Origin: Hyphomicrobiales bacterium
GTDB taxonomy: Bacteria; Pseudomonadota; Alphaproteobacteria; Rhizobiales; Xanthobacteraceae
Reading direction: 5' to 3'
Length of the DNA stretch: 64,000 nucleotides
NCBI GenBank assembly: GCA_021730985.1
Contig: JAKFYI010000016.1
Span: forward strand, 62,001 to 126,000
A model generated the notes under the pieces. It saw nothing but the letters and a program-made list of their open reading frames with translations, had not been told where the DNA came from and made no database searches. Shown here piece by piece: positions 18,025 through 26,243 of the stretch. The position numbers and the translations under genes are program-made. The stretch's first letter is position 1, and every line of letters starts with the position of its first letter.

Positions 18025-18867
18025 ATGACCCAAGTGCTGGAACGCGACAGCGCCCCCGAAGCGATCGAGAAGATCGAGGCGACGCTCAACTACATCGAGA
18101 ACGACGGCAGCAAGATATTCACCGTCACCGCGAATCCCGGCGGCACCGACGTGCGCTCCGGCGGCACACCCGACCCGCATCGCATGACCGTGTACAACGG
18201 CCGGCCGCACACCGAGGACTTCGCGCTGGAGCGCGACGGCTTCCGCTTCGTGCGCCACGACACCGGCGTCAAGGATTTCTTCGACGCGGCCGAGATCAAG
18301 CGCGTTTATTACCCGGAGATGGAAGCGCTGATCAAAGCGGAAAGCGGCGCCAAGCGCGTCGTGGTGTTCGATCACACGCTGCGCACCGCCGACGACGCGC
18401 TGCGCGAGTCGAAGCAGATCCGCGAAGTGGTCCGGCGCGTCCACAACGACTACACCGAATGGTCCGGCCCGCAGCGCGTGCGCGACATTCTCCCCGACGA
18501 GGCGGAGGAACTGCTCAAGCGCCGCTTCGCCATCATCCAGGTCTGGCGGCCGATCCGTCATCCGGTCGAGACCCATCCGCTGGCGATCGCCGACGCGCGC
18601 ACCATCTCGCCCGACGATTTTGTCATCTCCGAGCGCCGCTATCCCAACCGGGTCGGCCAGACCTACGCCATCACGCACAATCCGGCGCACAAATGGTTCT
18701 GGTTCCCGCGCCAGCGCCGCGAAGAGGCGATCGTGTTCAAAGTGTACGACTCGCTGAAAGACGGCCGTGCGCGCTGGACCGCGCACACCGCATTCGACGA
18801 TCCGACCACGCCGCCCAATGCGCGGCCGCGCGAGAGCATCGAGATCAGAACCCTGGCGTTCTTCTAG
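18025..18867 (+). CDS. CmcJ/NvfI-family oxidoreductase-like protein
   Basis: The 280-residue protein has the features of the CmcJ / AsaB / GA4-desaturase-like group: an early acidic-aromatic region, FDHTLR, the VHNDYTEWSGPQRV block, then WRPI and a C-terminal RxS-E motif region (ARPRESIEIRTLAFF). Members occur in fungal and bacterial secondary metabolism and in many proteobacteria with unknown roles; some resemble Fe(II)/2-oxoglutarate oxygenases. It appears soluble, with no signal peptide. AGGAG lies 7 bases before the ATG at 18025. A perfect 30-base palindrome follows the stop. No biosynthetic cluster surrounds it, so its substrate is unknown. Confidence 0.75.
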   Translation: MTQVLERDSAPEAIEKIEATLNYIENDGSKIFTVTANPGGTDVRSGGTPDPHRMTVYNGRPHTEDFALERDGFRFVRHDTGVKDFFDAAEIKRVYYPEMEALIKAESGAKRVVVFDHTLRTADDALRESKQIREVVRRVHNDYTEWSGPQRVRDILPDEAEELLKRRFAIIQVWRPIRHPVETHPLAIADARTISPDDFVISERRYPNRVGQTYAITHNPAHKWFWFPRQRREEAIVFKVYDSLKDGRARWTAHTAFDDPTTPPNARPRESIEIRTLAFF

Positions 18868-18876
18868 GCGCTGCTG

Positions 18877-18906
18877 CCCGCGTCCGGCAGTACTGCCGGA
18901 CGCGGG
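18877..18906. repeat. Perfect 30-base palindrome after the CmcJ-like gene
   Basis: The two 15-base halves are exact reverse complements (left half CCCGCGTCCGGCAGT). It begins 9 bases after the stop at 18867. In RNA it would form a hairpin of about 13 bp with a 4-base loop. There is no T-run, so it may act as a Rho-dependent or mRNA-stabilising hairpin. Confidence 0.6.
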
Positions 18907-18950
18907 GTTGCGCTATCGCGCCGCCGGCGCTCGGAGGCATGGAAGACAAA

Positions 18951-19928
18951 ATGCGGCGGCGGACATTCTTGAGCCTGTTCGGGGCCGTTTCCGCATGGCC
19001 TCTCGCGGCGGTGGCGCAATCGCAAGCCAATGTTCGCCGCATCGGCTTTCTTGGCGACTTCAGCGCAACCTTCGACGCGCCTCTGCTGGGCGCTTTCCGC
19101 GAACAACTGACCCGGCTCGGCCATGCGCCCGGCAGCTTCGACATCGACTATCGCGGCGCGGAAGCGCGGTTCGAGCGATTTCCCGCGCTCGTCAAGGAAC
19201 TGCTTGGCACCAAGGTCCAGGTGATCGTGGCGCCCGGCAATGCCGCGGCGCTTGCCGCGAAGAGCGCGACCGCTACGATTCCGGTGGTGATGATCGGAGT
19301 GCTTGACCCGGTGGGCTCCGGACTTGTCACAAACCTGAAGCAGCCCGGGGGCAACATCACCGGGCTGAACTCGATCGGCCTGGAGATCGAGGTGCGGCGC
19401 CTGGAGTTGCTCTACGAGATCGTCCCCAAGCTGTCGCGCGTCGCCGTCATCCTCGACCCGGACAATCCTGTCGATGCGGCGTCCGCGAAACTTTTGGGCG
19501 CAGCGCTCGCGGCGATGCAAGGCCGGCTCCTCACCCTGCCGGTGACGAAAGCCGGCGACATCGATCGCGCCTTCGGCACCATACTTGCGGAAAAGCCCGA
19601 GGCGCTGCTGGTGCTTTCGTCCCGGGCCTACATGCAGACCCAGGAGCGCCTCAAGGACTTCGTCGCCAGGAATCGCCTGCCCGCCATCTTTCCCGACCCG
19701 TATTTCGCGGACTCCGGCAGCCTCATGTCGTTCGAGGAAAACGACGAGGACCTGTACCGGCGCGCGGCCGAATACGTGGACAAGATATTCAAGGGCGCCA
19801 AACCGGGGGACCTGCCGATCGAACCGCCGGCCAAGTTCAATCTTCGCGTCAACCTCAAGGCCGCACGCGCCATCGGCCTCAAGGTGCCGGATGCCCTGCT
19901 GCGTCGCGCGGATCAGGTGATCGAATAG
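18951..19928 (+). CDS. ABC transporter substrate-binding protein (ABC_sub_bind type)
   Basis: This protein of about 325 residues begins MRRRTFLSLFGAVSAWPLAA, a twin-arginine-like export signal, then shows RRIGFLGDFSA and a repeat of Rossmann-like strands (VQVIVAPGNAAALAAKSAT, VGSGLVTNLKQPGGNITG). This matches the large family of periplasmic binding proteins often annotated as ABC transporter substrate-binding protein in soil alphaproteobacteria. Ligands of most members are unknown. No permease or ATPase gene is adjacent. An ATG at 18939 is also in frame, but its GGAGG is only one base away; the ATG at 18951 fits the common MRRR start of the family. Confidence 0.8.
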   Translation: MRRRTFLSLFGAVSAWPLAAVAQSQANVRRIGFLGDFSATFDAPLLGAFREQLTRLGHAPGSFDIDYRGAEARFERFPALVKELLGTKVQVIVAPGNAAALAAKSATATIPVVMIGVLDPVGSGLVTNLKQPGGNITGLNSIGLEIEVRRLELLYEIVPKLSRVAVILDPDNPVDAASAKLLGAALAAMQGRLLTLPVTKAGDIDRAFGTILAEKPEALLVLSSRAYMQTQERLKDFVARNRLPAIFPDPYFADSGSLMSFEENDEDLYRRAAEYVDKIFKGAKPGDLPIEPPAKFNLRVNLKAARAIGLKVPDALLRRADQVIE

Positions 19929-19988
19929 GATTGCGAACCATCCGCAGGCCGACTATCGATGCCCGAACCTGTTCTCAAGAGGTGACGC

Positions 19989-20867
19989 ATGCCGGAAGCC
20001 GATAAGGAAGGCGAACGCTACTCCGCGGACGTGCCGCAGCAGTCTCCGGGTTTTTTCCTCAAAGGTTCGCACCAGCTCGACTGGGGCATGAAGAACCGCC
20101 TCGCCAGCACCTTCAATCCGGAAACCGGGCGCACCGTCATGCTGGCGGTCGACCACGGTTATTTCCAGGGCCCGACCACCGGGCTTGAGCGGATCGACCT
20201 CTCCATCCTGCCGCTTCTGCCGTCCTGTGACGCGCTGTTCTGCACCCGCGGCATCTTGCGCTCGGTGGTGCCGGCGTCCTCGCAGAAGCCGATGGTGCTG
20301 CGCGCCAGCGGCGGGCCGTCGATTCTGCGTGAGGAACTGTCCGACGAGCAGATCGCCATGGACATGGACGACGCGGTGCGGCTCAACGCCTCCGGCGTCG
20401 GCATCCAGGTATTCATCGGTGGCGAGCACGAGACGCGCTCGGTGCACAACATGACGAAGCTGGTGGATGCCGGGCTGCGCGTCGGCATTCCGGTGATGGG
20501 CATCACGGCGGTCGGCAAGACCATGGTGCGCGATGCAAAGTATTTCCGCCTGGCCTGCCGCATCATCGCCGAACTCGGCGCGCAATATGTGAAGACCTAC
20601 TACGTCGAAGAGGGCTTCGAGACCGTGACGGCATCGTGCCCGGTTCCGGTTGTGATGGCCGGCGGCAAGAAGCTGCCCGAGCTGGAGGCGCTCACCATGG
20701 CCTACAACGCCGTGCAGCAGGGCGCGGCCGGCGTGGACATGGGCCGCAACATCTTCCAGTCGGACGCACCCAAGGCGATGATCGCGGCGGTCGGCGCGGT
20801 GGTGCACCAGAACATGAAGCCGAACGAAGCGTTCGACCTGTATCGCTCGCTGCGCACCAACAAATAG
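19989..20867 (+). CDS. lsrF: LsrF-like 3-hydroxy-5-phosphonooxypentane-2,4-dione thiolase
   Basis: The 292-residue protein matches the LsrF branch of the class I DeoC/FbaB aldolase family over its full length: [55 protein letters not shown] and [11 protein letters not shown]. In enteric bacteria LsrF ends the breakdown of the quorum signal AI-2, transferring an acetyl group from the phosphorylated dione to CoA. Here no lsrK, lsrR, lsrG or lsrACDB genes lie nearby, so the physiological substrate may be a different sugar-phosphate ketone. It follows the binding-protein gene by 60 bases on the same strand and could be co-transcribed with it. It is convergent with the next gene. Confidence 0.82.
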   Translation: MPEADKEGERYSADVPQQSPGFFLKGSHQLDWGMKNRLASTFNPETGRTVMLAVDHGYFQGPTTGLERIDLSILPLLPSCDALFCTRGILRSVVPASSQKPMVLRASGGPSILREELSDEQIAMDMDDAVRLNASGVGIQVFIGGEHETRSVHNMTKLVDAGLRVGIPVMGITAVGKTMVRDAKYFRLACRIIAELGAQYVKTYYVEEGFETVTASCPVPVVMAGGKKLPELEALTMAYNAVQQGAAGVDMGRNIFQSDAPKAMIAAVGAVVHQNMKPNEAFDLYRSLRTNK

Positions 20868-20871
20868 AACG

Positions 20872-21774
20872 CTACCCCGCGGCGTCTTCCAGCGCGGCGG
20901 TTTCCATCACGAGATGCTCGACCACGCCCTCGTTCTGGTGCGCGGCAAAGGCCGCCACCGTGCGCGGCGGTTCGATGTCTGGAAAATGGTAGACCGCGCA
21001 GACGCTGCCCGGCCCCTCGCCGGAATGCCCGGCGCAGCGGCCGAGTGGCGTCGCGATGTCCATCATGACGCCGAGCCCATAGCCCGCGGTGCTCCAAGGC
21101 CGGCTCGGGGTAAGCGGCACGTCGAGGCCGCGGCGGTCCAGCATCTGCGCCAGCGATTTCGGCGGCAGCAGATGTCCGGTCATCAGCCGGTGCATCCACA
21201 GCGCCGCATCCCGTGGCGGGCCGATGGCGAGGCCGTGATAGACCCAGCCAGGATGATAGTTGATGGGATTGCCGAACGCGGAGCCGGCGAGATCTGCGGG
21301 CACGGCGGCGATCCGCACGCCGCTTACGCCCACCGGCGCGAACACCAGTTCGCGCAGCGCCGTGTCGAGACCTGCGCCGTAGGCCGCCTCGATGGTGCGG
21401 CGGACCAGCAGGTAGCCCGCGTTGGAGTAGGTCCAGCCGACGCCCGGCTCATAGGCCGGCGTGTCGGCTTCGACCCGCGTCAGCAGATCGTCCTCGCTCC
21501 ACGGCGGATCGCCGCGCTCCACCGCGGCGAAATAGTCGGGCAGTCCCGAATAGTCGCGCATGCCGGCGCTGTGCTGCAGAAGTTGGCGCAGGGTGAAGGC
21601 ACGGCCCGCCATCGGTTCGTCAAGCGAGAGCTTGCCGCGATCCGCCAGAAGCAGCACAGCCGCCGCCATGCAGGTCTTGGTGACGCTCCACCACGGCACC
21701 GCGCCCGCGGCGACGTCGCCCGCGAGTTCACCCTCGCCGGCGCAGGACACGGTCAGCGGGCGGGCGTCGGGCAT
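20872..21774 (-). CDS. Serine hydrolase of the beta-lactamase/PBP fold
   Basis: The 300-residue protein carries the class C beta-lactamase-like motifs: SVTK (SxxK) at about residues 30-33 within [15 protein letters not shown] in TYSNAGYLL, and HSG in GHSGEGPGS. Such proteins hydrolyse esters, peptides or beta-lactams; the size and motif set fit the broad serine hydrolase (family S12) group more than a resistance enzyme. No signal peptide is evident. It is convergent with the LsrF-like gene (4 bases apart) and lies just downstream of the PHA depolymerase on the same strand. Confidence 0.82.
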   Translation of the reverse strand: MPDARPLTVSCAGEGELAGDVAAGAVPWWSVTKTCMAAAVLLLADRGKLSLDEPMAGRAFTLRQLLQHSAGMRDYSGLPDYFAAVERGDPPWSEDDLLTRVEADTPAYEPGVGWTYSNAGYLLVRRTIEAAYGAGLDTALRELVFAPVGVSGVRIAAVPADLAGSAFGNPINYHPGWVYHGLAIGPPRDAALWMHRLMTGHLLPPKSLAQMLDRRGLDVPLTPSRPWSTAGYGLGVMMDIATPLGRCAGHSGEGPGSVCAVYHFPDIEPPRTVAAFAAHQNEGVVEHLVMETAALEDAAG

Positions 21775-21818
21775 GGCGATCGGAAGGCGGATTTTCTCAC
21801 GCCGGTCAGTCTAGGCGA

Positions 21819-23036
21819 TTATTCGCTCGCCAGGATGACGTTCTTTACCAGCGGATAGATCTGGGTTTCCCAGCGCCGGCCGCTGAACACGCCGTAGTGG
21901 CCGACGCCGGCCTGCATGTGGTGGCGCTTGCGGTAGGGGCGCAGGCCCGAACAGAGATCGTGCGCGGCCGCGGTCTGACCAACCGCGCAGATGTCGTCCT
22001 TCTCGCCCTCGACGGTCAGCAGCATGGTCTTCTTGATCGCGCGCGGCTCGACCAGCCCGCCGCGCCACTCCAGCGTGCCGGTCGGCAGGCGATGCTCCTG
22101 GAAAATGTAGCGCACCGTTTCCAGGTAAAAGTCGGCGGCCAGGTCGAGCACGGCGAAGTACTCGTCGTAGAAGTCCTTCGTGACCTTGGCCTTCTCCACC
22201 TCTCCGTTGCTCAGAAGCTCGTACAGCGTCTGGTGCGCCTTGACGTGGCGCTCGATGTTCATGCTCATGAAGGCGGCAAGCTGCACAAAGCCCGGATAGA
22301 CACGCCGGTGCGCGCCGTCGTAGCGGAACGGCACCCGCGCGATCAGGTTCTTCTCGAACCAGTCGATGCTTTTGCTGTTGGCAAGCTCGTTGACCTTGGT
22401 TGGATTGACGCGGGTATCGATCGGCCCGGCCATCAACGTGAGACTGCGCGGCTGGGAGGGGTGATTGTCCTGCGCCATCACGGCGGTCGCCACCAGCGCC
22501 GCGACGCACGGCTGGCAGACGGCAATGATGTGAGCGCCCTCCCCGATTGCTTCGAGGAACTTGACGACATGCTCGATGTATTCGTCGAAGCCGAAAACGC
22601 CGTGCTTGCCATCGACGTCGCGCATGTTGTGCCAGTCGGTGATGTAGACGTCGTGTTCCGGCAGCATGGTGCGAACGGTGGCGCGCAGCAGCGTCGCGAA
22701 ATGTCCCGACAGCGGCGCGATCAGCAGCACGCGCGGCTGCGCGACATCGACGTCCTTCTGGAAGTGCAGCAGCGTGGCGAAGGGCGTGACGTGCGCCGCC
22801 ACCTCGCGCACTTCGACCTCGCGGTTGCCGACCATGACGCTGTCGATGCCGAACGGCGGGCGCGTGTGGGTCAGCCTCGCACGCGAGATCAGCTCATACG
22901 CGGCGGTGAGATTTCGCACCGGGCCTTGGCCGGATGCCCCCATCGCAGGATGGCCGATCGCATGGGCCGCGATCCCCGCCAGGGTGCGGACGGGGCCCAT
23001 GATGTCGGTATGGGCCTGATACGCCCTGTAAAGCAT
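21819..23036 (-). CDS. phaZ: Intracellular polyhydroxyalkanoate depolymerase
   Basis: The 405-residue protein begins MLYRAYQAHTDIMGPVRTLA and shows the alpha/beta-hydrolase layout of intracellular PHB depolymerases: VLLIAPLSGHFATLLR, VYITDWHNMRDV and the nucleophile region IIAVCQPCVAAL. In this family the nucleophile is a cysteine in a lipase-like box, which agrees with VCQPC here; GVGHYGVFSG supplies the catalytic histidine. The enzyme mobilises stored PHA in the cytoplasm. I chose ATG 23036 because GGGGGAG precedes it and the family start matches; the frame is open upstream to 23189 without support. It is divergent from the GST gene. Confidence 0.92.
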   Translation of the reverse strand: MLYRAYQAHTDIMGPVRTLAGIAAHAIGHPAMGASGQGPVRNLTAAYELISRARLTHTRPPFGIDSVMVGNREVEVREVAAHVTPFATLLHFQKDVDVAQPRVLLIAPLSGHFATLLRATVRTMLPEHDVYITDWHNMRDVDGKHGVFGFDEYIEHVVKFLEAIGEGAHIIAVCQPCVAALVATAVMAQDNHPSQPRSLTLMAGPIDTRVNPTKVNELANSKSIDWFEKNLIARVPFRYDGAHRRVYPGFVQLAAFMSMNIERHVKAHQTLYELLSNGEVEKAKVTKDFYDEYFAVLDLAADFYLETVRYIFQEHRLPTGTLEWRGGLVEPRAIKKTMLLTVEGEKDDICAVGQTAAAHDLCSGLRPYRKRHHMQAGVGHYGVFSGRRWETQIYPLVKNVILASE

Positions 23037-23157
23037 CCCCAACTCCCCCGGCTTTGCTGGAAAGCCGCACTGCAAAAAGCCTAGTGTAATTTTTGCTGCG
23101 CTGCGAGATAATTCACTGGGGCCCCGGGATATCCCGCCCGCCCCAAAGGGGGACCTC

Positions 23158-23814
23158 ATGGCCAAGGCCACGCTGGCGATCGCCAGCAAGAACTATGGCT
23201 CCTGGTCGCTGCGGGGCTGGCTGCTCTGCAAATTGGCCGGGCTGGACTTCGACGAGGTCACGGCGTCCAGCGACGATCCGTCGATGCGGGCCGAGCTGCT
23301 GCTGCTGTCGCCGTCGTTCCTGGTGCCGTGCCTGACCCACAACGGGATCAAGGTCTGGGACACCCTGGCCATCGCCGAGTACCTCGACGAACTCAAGCCG
23401 GACGCAGGCCTGATTCCGAAGGCGCCAGCGGCCCGCGCGCGCTGCCGCTCGATCTCCGGCGAGATGCATTCCGGGTTCAGCAACCTGCGGTCGGCGCTGC
23501 CGATGAATCTCAAGGCCCGGTATCCCGGCTTCAAGACCTGGGCCGGCGCGCAACCCGACATCGACCGCATCGCCACGATCTGGCGGGAATGCCTGGACGA
23601 GCACAAAGGCCCCTACCTGTTCGGCCCCAAGCCATGCCTCGCCGATGCGATGTTCGCGCCGGTGGTCACGCGGTTCATCACCTACGACGTCAAGCTCGAC
23701 GCAGCTTGCGCTGCGTATTGCCAGACCATCGTGGCGATGCCGCAGATGAAGGAATGGCTGGCCGGCGCGATGAACGAGCCGGAGGAAATGGAAGAGCTCG
23801 ACGTCGAGTTCTAG
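23158..23814 (+). CDS. Glutathione S-transferase family protein
   Basis: The 218-residue protein has the N-terminal thioredoxin fold (LAIASKNYGSWSLRGWLL, the Ser of the SWS region being the likely glutathione-activating residue, then VPCLTHNGIKVWDTLAIAEY) and an all-helical C-terminal domain with a conserved LADAMFAPVVTRF helix. This resembles the YfcF-like or zeta-like GSTs. It is cytosolic and probably uses glutathione to detoxify electrophiles. A GGGGGACCTC sequence precedes the ATG. It is convergent with a TctC gene, and an inverted repeat covers the stop. Confidence 0.88.
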   Translation: MAKATLAIASKNYGSWSLRGWLLCKLAGLDFDEVTASSDDPSMRAELLLLSPSFLVPCLTHNGIKVWDTLAIAEYLDELKPDAGLIPKAPAARARCRSISGEMHSGFSNLRSALPMNLKARYPGFKTWAGAQPDIDRIATIWRECLDEHKGPYLFGPKPCLADAMFAPVVTRFITYDVKLDAACAAYCQTIVAMPQMKEWLAGAMNEPEEMEELDVEF

Positions 23815-23832
23815 CGCGGCCGCTCCGCGCTA
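23812..23832. terminator. Hairpin between convergent GST and TctC genes
   Basis: An 8-bp perfect stem (TAGCGCGG / CCGCGCTA) with a 5-base loop includes both stop codons of the convergent genes. The placement suggests a shared bidirectional transcript end; there is no T-run. Confidence 0.4.
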
Positions 23833-24810
23833 CTGCATCTTGGCGCCGGAGCGCTGCACCACGTCTTTCCATTTGGCGAGTTCGACCTTCATCATGGAAG
23901 CGAACTCCTCCGGCGTGCCGCCCGCGGCTTCATCGCCGATCTGGCCGAACCGCTCCTTGAACGCCGGCGTGGTGACCGCGCGGTTGAGCGCCTCGTTCAA
24001 TTTCATCAGCACATCGCGCGGCATTCCCGCAGGCCCGATGATGCCGCTCCAGGTCGGCGCGCTGTAGTCCTTCACACCCGCCTCCGCCACCGTGGGCAAA
24101 TCCGGGAAAGCCGGCGAGCGCCGGTCGCCGCTTACCGCCAGCGCACGCACATTGCCCGACTTGGCGTGCGGCGAGATCGAATTGAGACTTTCGAACATGA
24201 AATCGACGCGGCCCGCGATCAGGTCGTTGATGGCGGCGGCGCCGCCGCGATACGGCACATGCACCACCTCGATGCCCGCCATGTGCTTGAACAGTTCGCC
24301 GCCGACGTGACCGGGCGAGCCGTTCGCGGACGATGCGTTGGTCAGCTTGCCGGGGTTCTGCTTGCCGCGATCGACCAGCTCCTTGACCGACTTGAAGTCG
24401 GAGGTCGGCGATACCGCCAGAAGGAGATGACCGCGGCTGATCAGCCCGATCGGCTGGAAGTCCTTTTCCAGACTGTAGGGCAGCCGGTCCACCATGTTGG
24501 GGCTGATGGCGAGCGCGCCGACCGGTCCGATCCCGATCGTGTATCCGTCGGGGGCGGACTTCGCCACTTGGTCGAGGCCGATGGTGAAGGCTGCGCCCGG
24601 CTTGTTCTCGACGACGATGTTCTGGTTGAGTTGCAACGACATCTCGGCGGCCACCAGTCGTGCGATTGTATCGGTCGCGCTGCCCGCCGCCTGCGGCACG
24701 ATCAGCCGGATCGGCTTGTTGGGGAACTGGCCCTGGGCCTGTGCGCTGCCGGCGAACACAAAACCCGTCACCAACGCCGCAGCGACTGTGAAGCCATACT
24801 TCCGCGCCAT
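23830..24810 (-). CDS. TctC/Bug-family periplasmic substrate-binding protein
   Basis: The 326-residue protein has a signal peptide (MARKYGFTVAAALVTGFVFA, cleavage near SAQAQ) followed by the family hallmark FPNKPIRLIVPQAAGSATD and VPYRGGAAAINDLIAGRVDF. Bug proteins are periplasmic receptors that capture carboxylates and related small acids, in the best-known case citrate or tricarballylate, for a TctAB membrane pump. No tctA or tctB lies near. It is one of six such receptors in the window. The sequence does not reveal its ligand. Confidence 0.9.
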   Translation of the reverse strand: MARKYGFTVAAALVTGFVFAGSAQAQGQFPNKPIRLIVPQAAGSATDTIARLVAAEMSLQLNQNIVVENKPGAAFTIGLDQVAKSAPDGYTIGIGPVGALAISPNMVDRLPYSLEKDFQPIGLISRGHLLLAVSPTSDFKSVKELVDRGKQNPGKLTNASSANGSPGHVGGELFKHMAGIEVVHVPYRGGAAAINDLIAGRVDFMFESLNSISPHAKSGNVRALAVSGDRRSPAFPDLPTVAEAGVKDYSAPTWSGIIGPAGMPRDVLMKLNEALNRAVTTPAFKERFGQIGDEAAGGTPEEFASMMKVELAKWKDVVQRSGAKMQ

Positions 24811-24891
24811 GCCATCCTCCCGAACCCCGGCGTCGTGCGCCGGTTGCTTCGGTCAGCGTAGCCACCACGGCACGTCCCGGCAATCGGCGCG

Positions 24892-26070
24892 TCAGCCCCT
24901 GCCCAACCAGCGGCCCACGCGCTCCACCGCCTCTCGCATGTCGTCCGCCGAGCGGGAGTAGCAGAAGCGCAGGTAGCGGTTGCCGCGCTGCGGATCGAAG
25001 TCGATGCCGGGCGTCGCCGCCACATGCGCTTCCTCCAGCATCCGCTTGGCGAAGTCGAAACTGTCGGCGGTGAAGCGCGACACATCGGCGTAGAGATAGA
25101 ACGCGCCATCCACCGGCAGGAACGTGTCGAGTCCGGCCTTCGGCAAGCCTTCAACCAGGATGCGGCGATTGACTTCGTAGCCGTGCTTGACCGCCTCCAT
25201 CTCGGCGCGTCCGTCGAACGCGGCCTGCGCCGCGATCTGCGACAGCGCCGCCACCGATATCGCGAGATTGCCCTGCAGCCGGTCCATCGGACGCACCAGC
25301 GGTTCGGGCGCCACGATCCAGCCGACCCGCCAGCCGGTCATGCAGTAGTACTTCGAGAACGAGTTGATGATGACGGCGCTCTGCGACAGCCGCGCCGCCG
25401 TCTCGGCCGGCATCGCATAGTCGAGCCCGTGATAGATTTCGTCGGAGATGAAGCGGATGCCGAGTTCCTCCGCCGTGCCGATCAGTTCGGCCAGTGCCTG
25501 CGGCGTCATCATCGTTCCGGTCGGATTGGCGGGGCTCGCGACCAGCAATCCGGCGAGAGGAGTGCGCGCGTGCTGCGCGCGAAGCATGTCGCCGTTGATC
25601 GCCCAGCGCGTCTCGGCTCCGGTCTCGATCAGAACCGGCTCACAGCCGAGCGTGGTGAGGATATGCCGGTACGGCGGATAGCCGGGCGACGCGATGGCGA
25701 CGCGGTCGCCCTGCTCGAACATCGCAAGGAACGCGAGAATGAAGCCGGCCGACGATCCGGTGGTGACAATGATGCGGTCGGCAGAGACATCGACATCATA
25801 AGTCTCGCCGTAGTGGCGCGCGATCCGCTCGCGCAGCGGCCGGATACCGAGCGATTCGGTATAGCGCAATGGCCCCGACAGCGCGGCCTGCGCCGCCGCG
25901 AGTGCCGCTTTCGGCGCGGGCGCGTCGGGCTGTCCGACCTCCATGTGGATGACATGGCCGCCCGCCGCCTCGATGCGCGCCGCGGCCGCCATCACGTCCA
26001 TCACCATGAACGGCGGCACATCGCTGCGCGCCGAAGGCGTGACCAGCCGCCGCGCGGCGTCGAGCATCAT
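24892..26070 (-). CDS. PLP-dependent aminotransferase, class I/II
   Basis: The 392-residue enzyme belongs to fold-type I aminotransferases. The visible motifs are the substrate region GQPDAPAPKAAL, TTGSSAGFILAF, ASPANPTGTMM, SDEIYHGLDY (the PLP-ring Asp and Tyr), and the Schiff-base Lys in NSFSKYYCMTGWRVGW. The C-terminal NRYLRFCYSRS has the Arg that binds the substrate carboxylate. It probably transfers amino groups between an amino acid and a 2-oxo acid in the cytoplasm; the substrate is not clear. Start ATG at 26070 is followed by another at 26067; a longer frame to 26094 is open. Confidence 0.9.
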   Translation of the reverse strand: MMLDAARRLVTPSARSDVPPFMVMDVMAAAARIEAAGGHVIHMEVGQPDAPAPKAALAAAQAALSGPLRYTESLGIRPLRERIARHYGETYDVDVSADRIIVTTGSSAGFILAFLAMFEQGDRVAIASPGYPPYRHILTTLGCEPVLIETGAETRWAINGDMLRAQHARTPLAGLLVASPANPTGTMMTPQALAELIGTAEELGIRFISDEIYHGLDYAMPAETAARLSQSAVIINSFSKYYCMTGWRVGWIVAPEPLVRPMDRLQGNLAISVAALSQIAAQAAFDGRAEMEAVKHGYEVNRRILVEGLPKAGLDTFLPVDGAFYLYADVSRFTADSFDFAKRMLEEAHVAATPGIDFDPQRGNRYLRFCYSRSADDMREAVERVGRWLGRG

Positions 26071-26184
26071 CGCGGCACCACCGGACCGCGGCACCGCGCC
26101 GCCCGCCGCCCGCCCCGCTGCTGCCGTATTCCGACGCTCATTTCACCCATGTCCAACCGCAACCAGATGTGATCGTGACCCGCG

Positions 26185-26213
26185 TTGACCCTATGGGGGC
26201 GCGCCCCTAGGTT
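26185..26213 (+). promoter_or_regulatory. Candidate promoter for the M48 protease gene, with palindromic spacer
   Basis: TTGACC (26185-26190) and TAGGTT (26208-26213) are separated by 17 bases, a good sigma-70-like spacing about 30 bases before the start codon. The -10 match is weak. The spacer holds a perfect GGGGCGCGCCCC palindrome (26196-26207), which might be an operator. This is pattern-based only. Confidence 0.35.
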
Positions 26214-26243
26214 GCGCCGGATAAAGCCTTGTAAATCCAAGCA

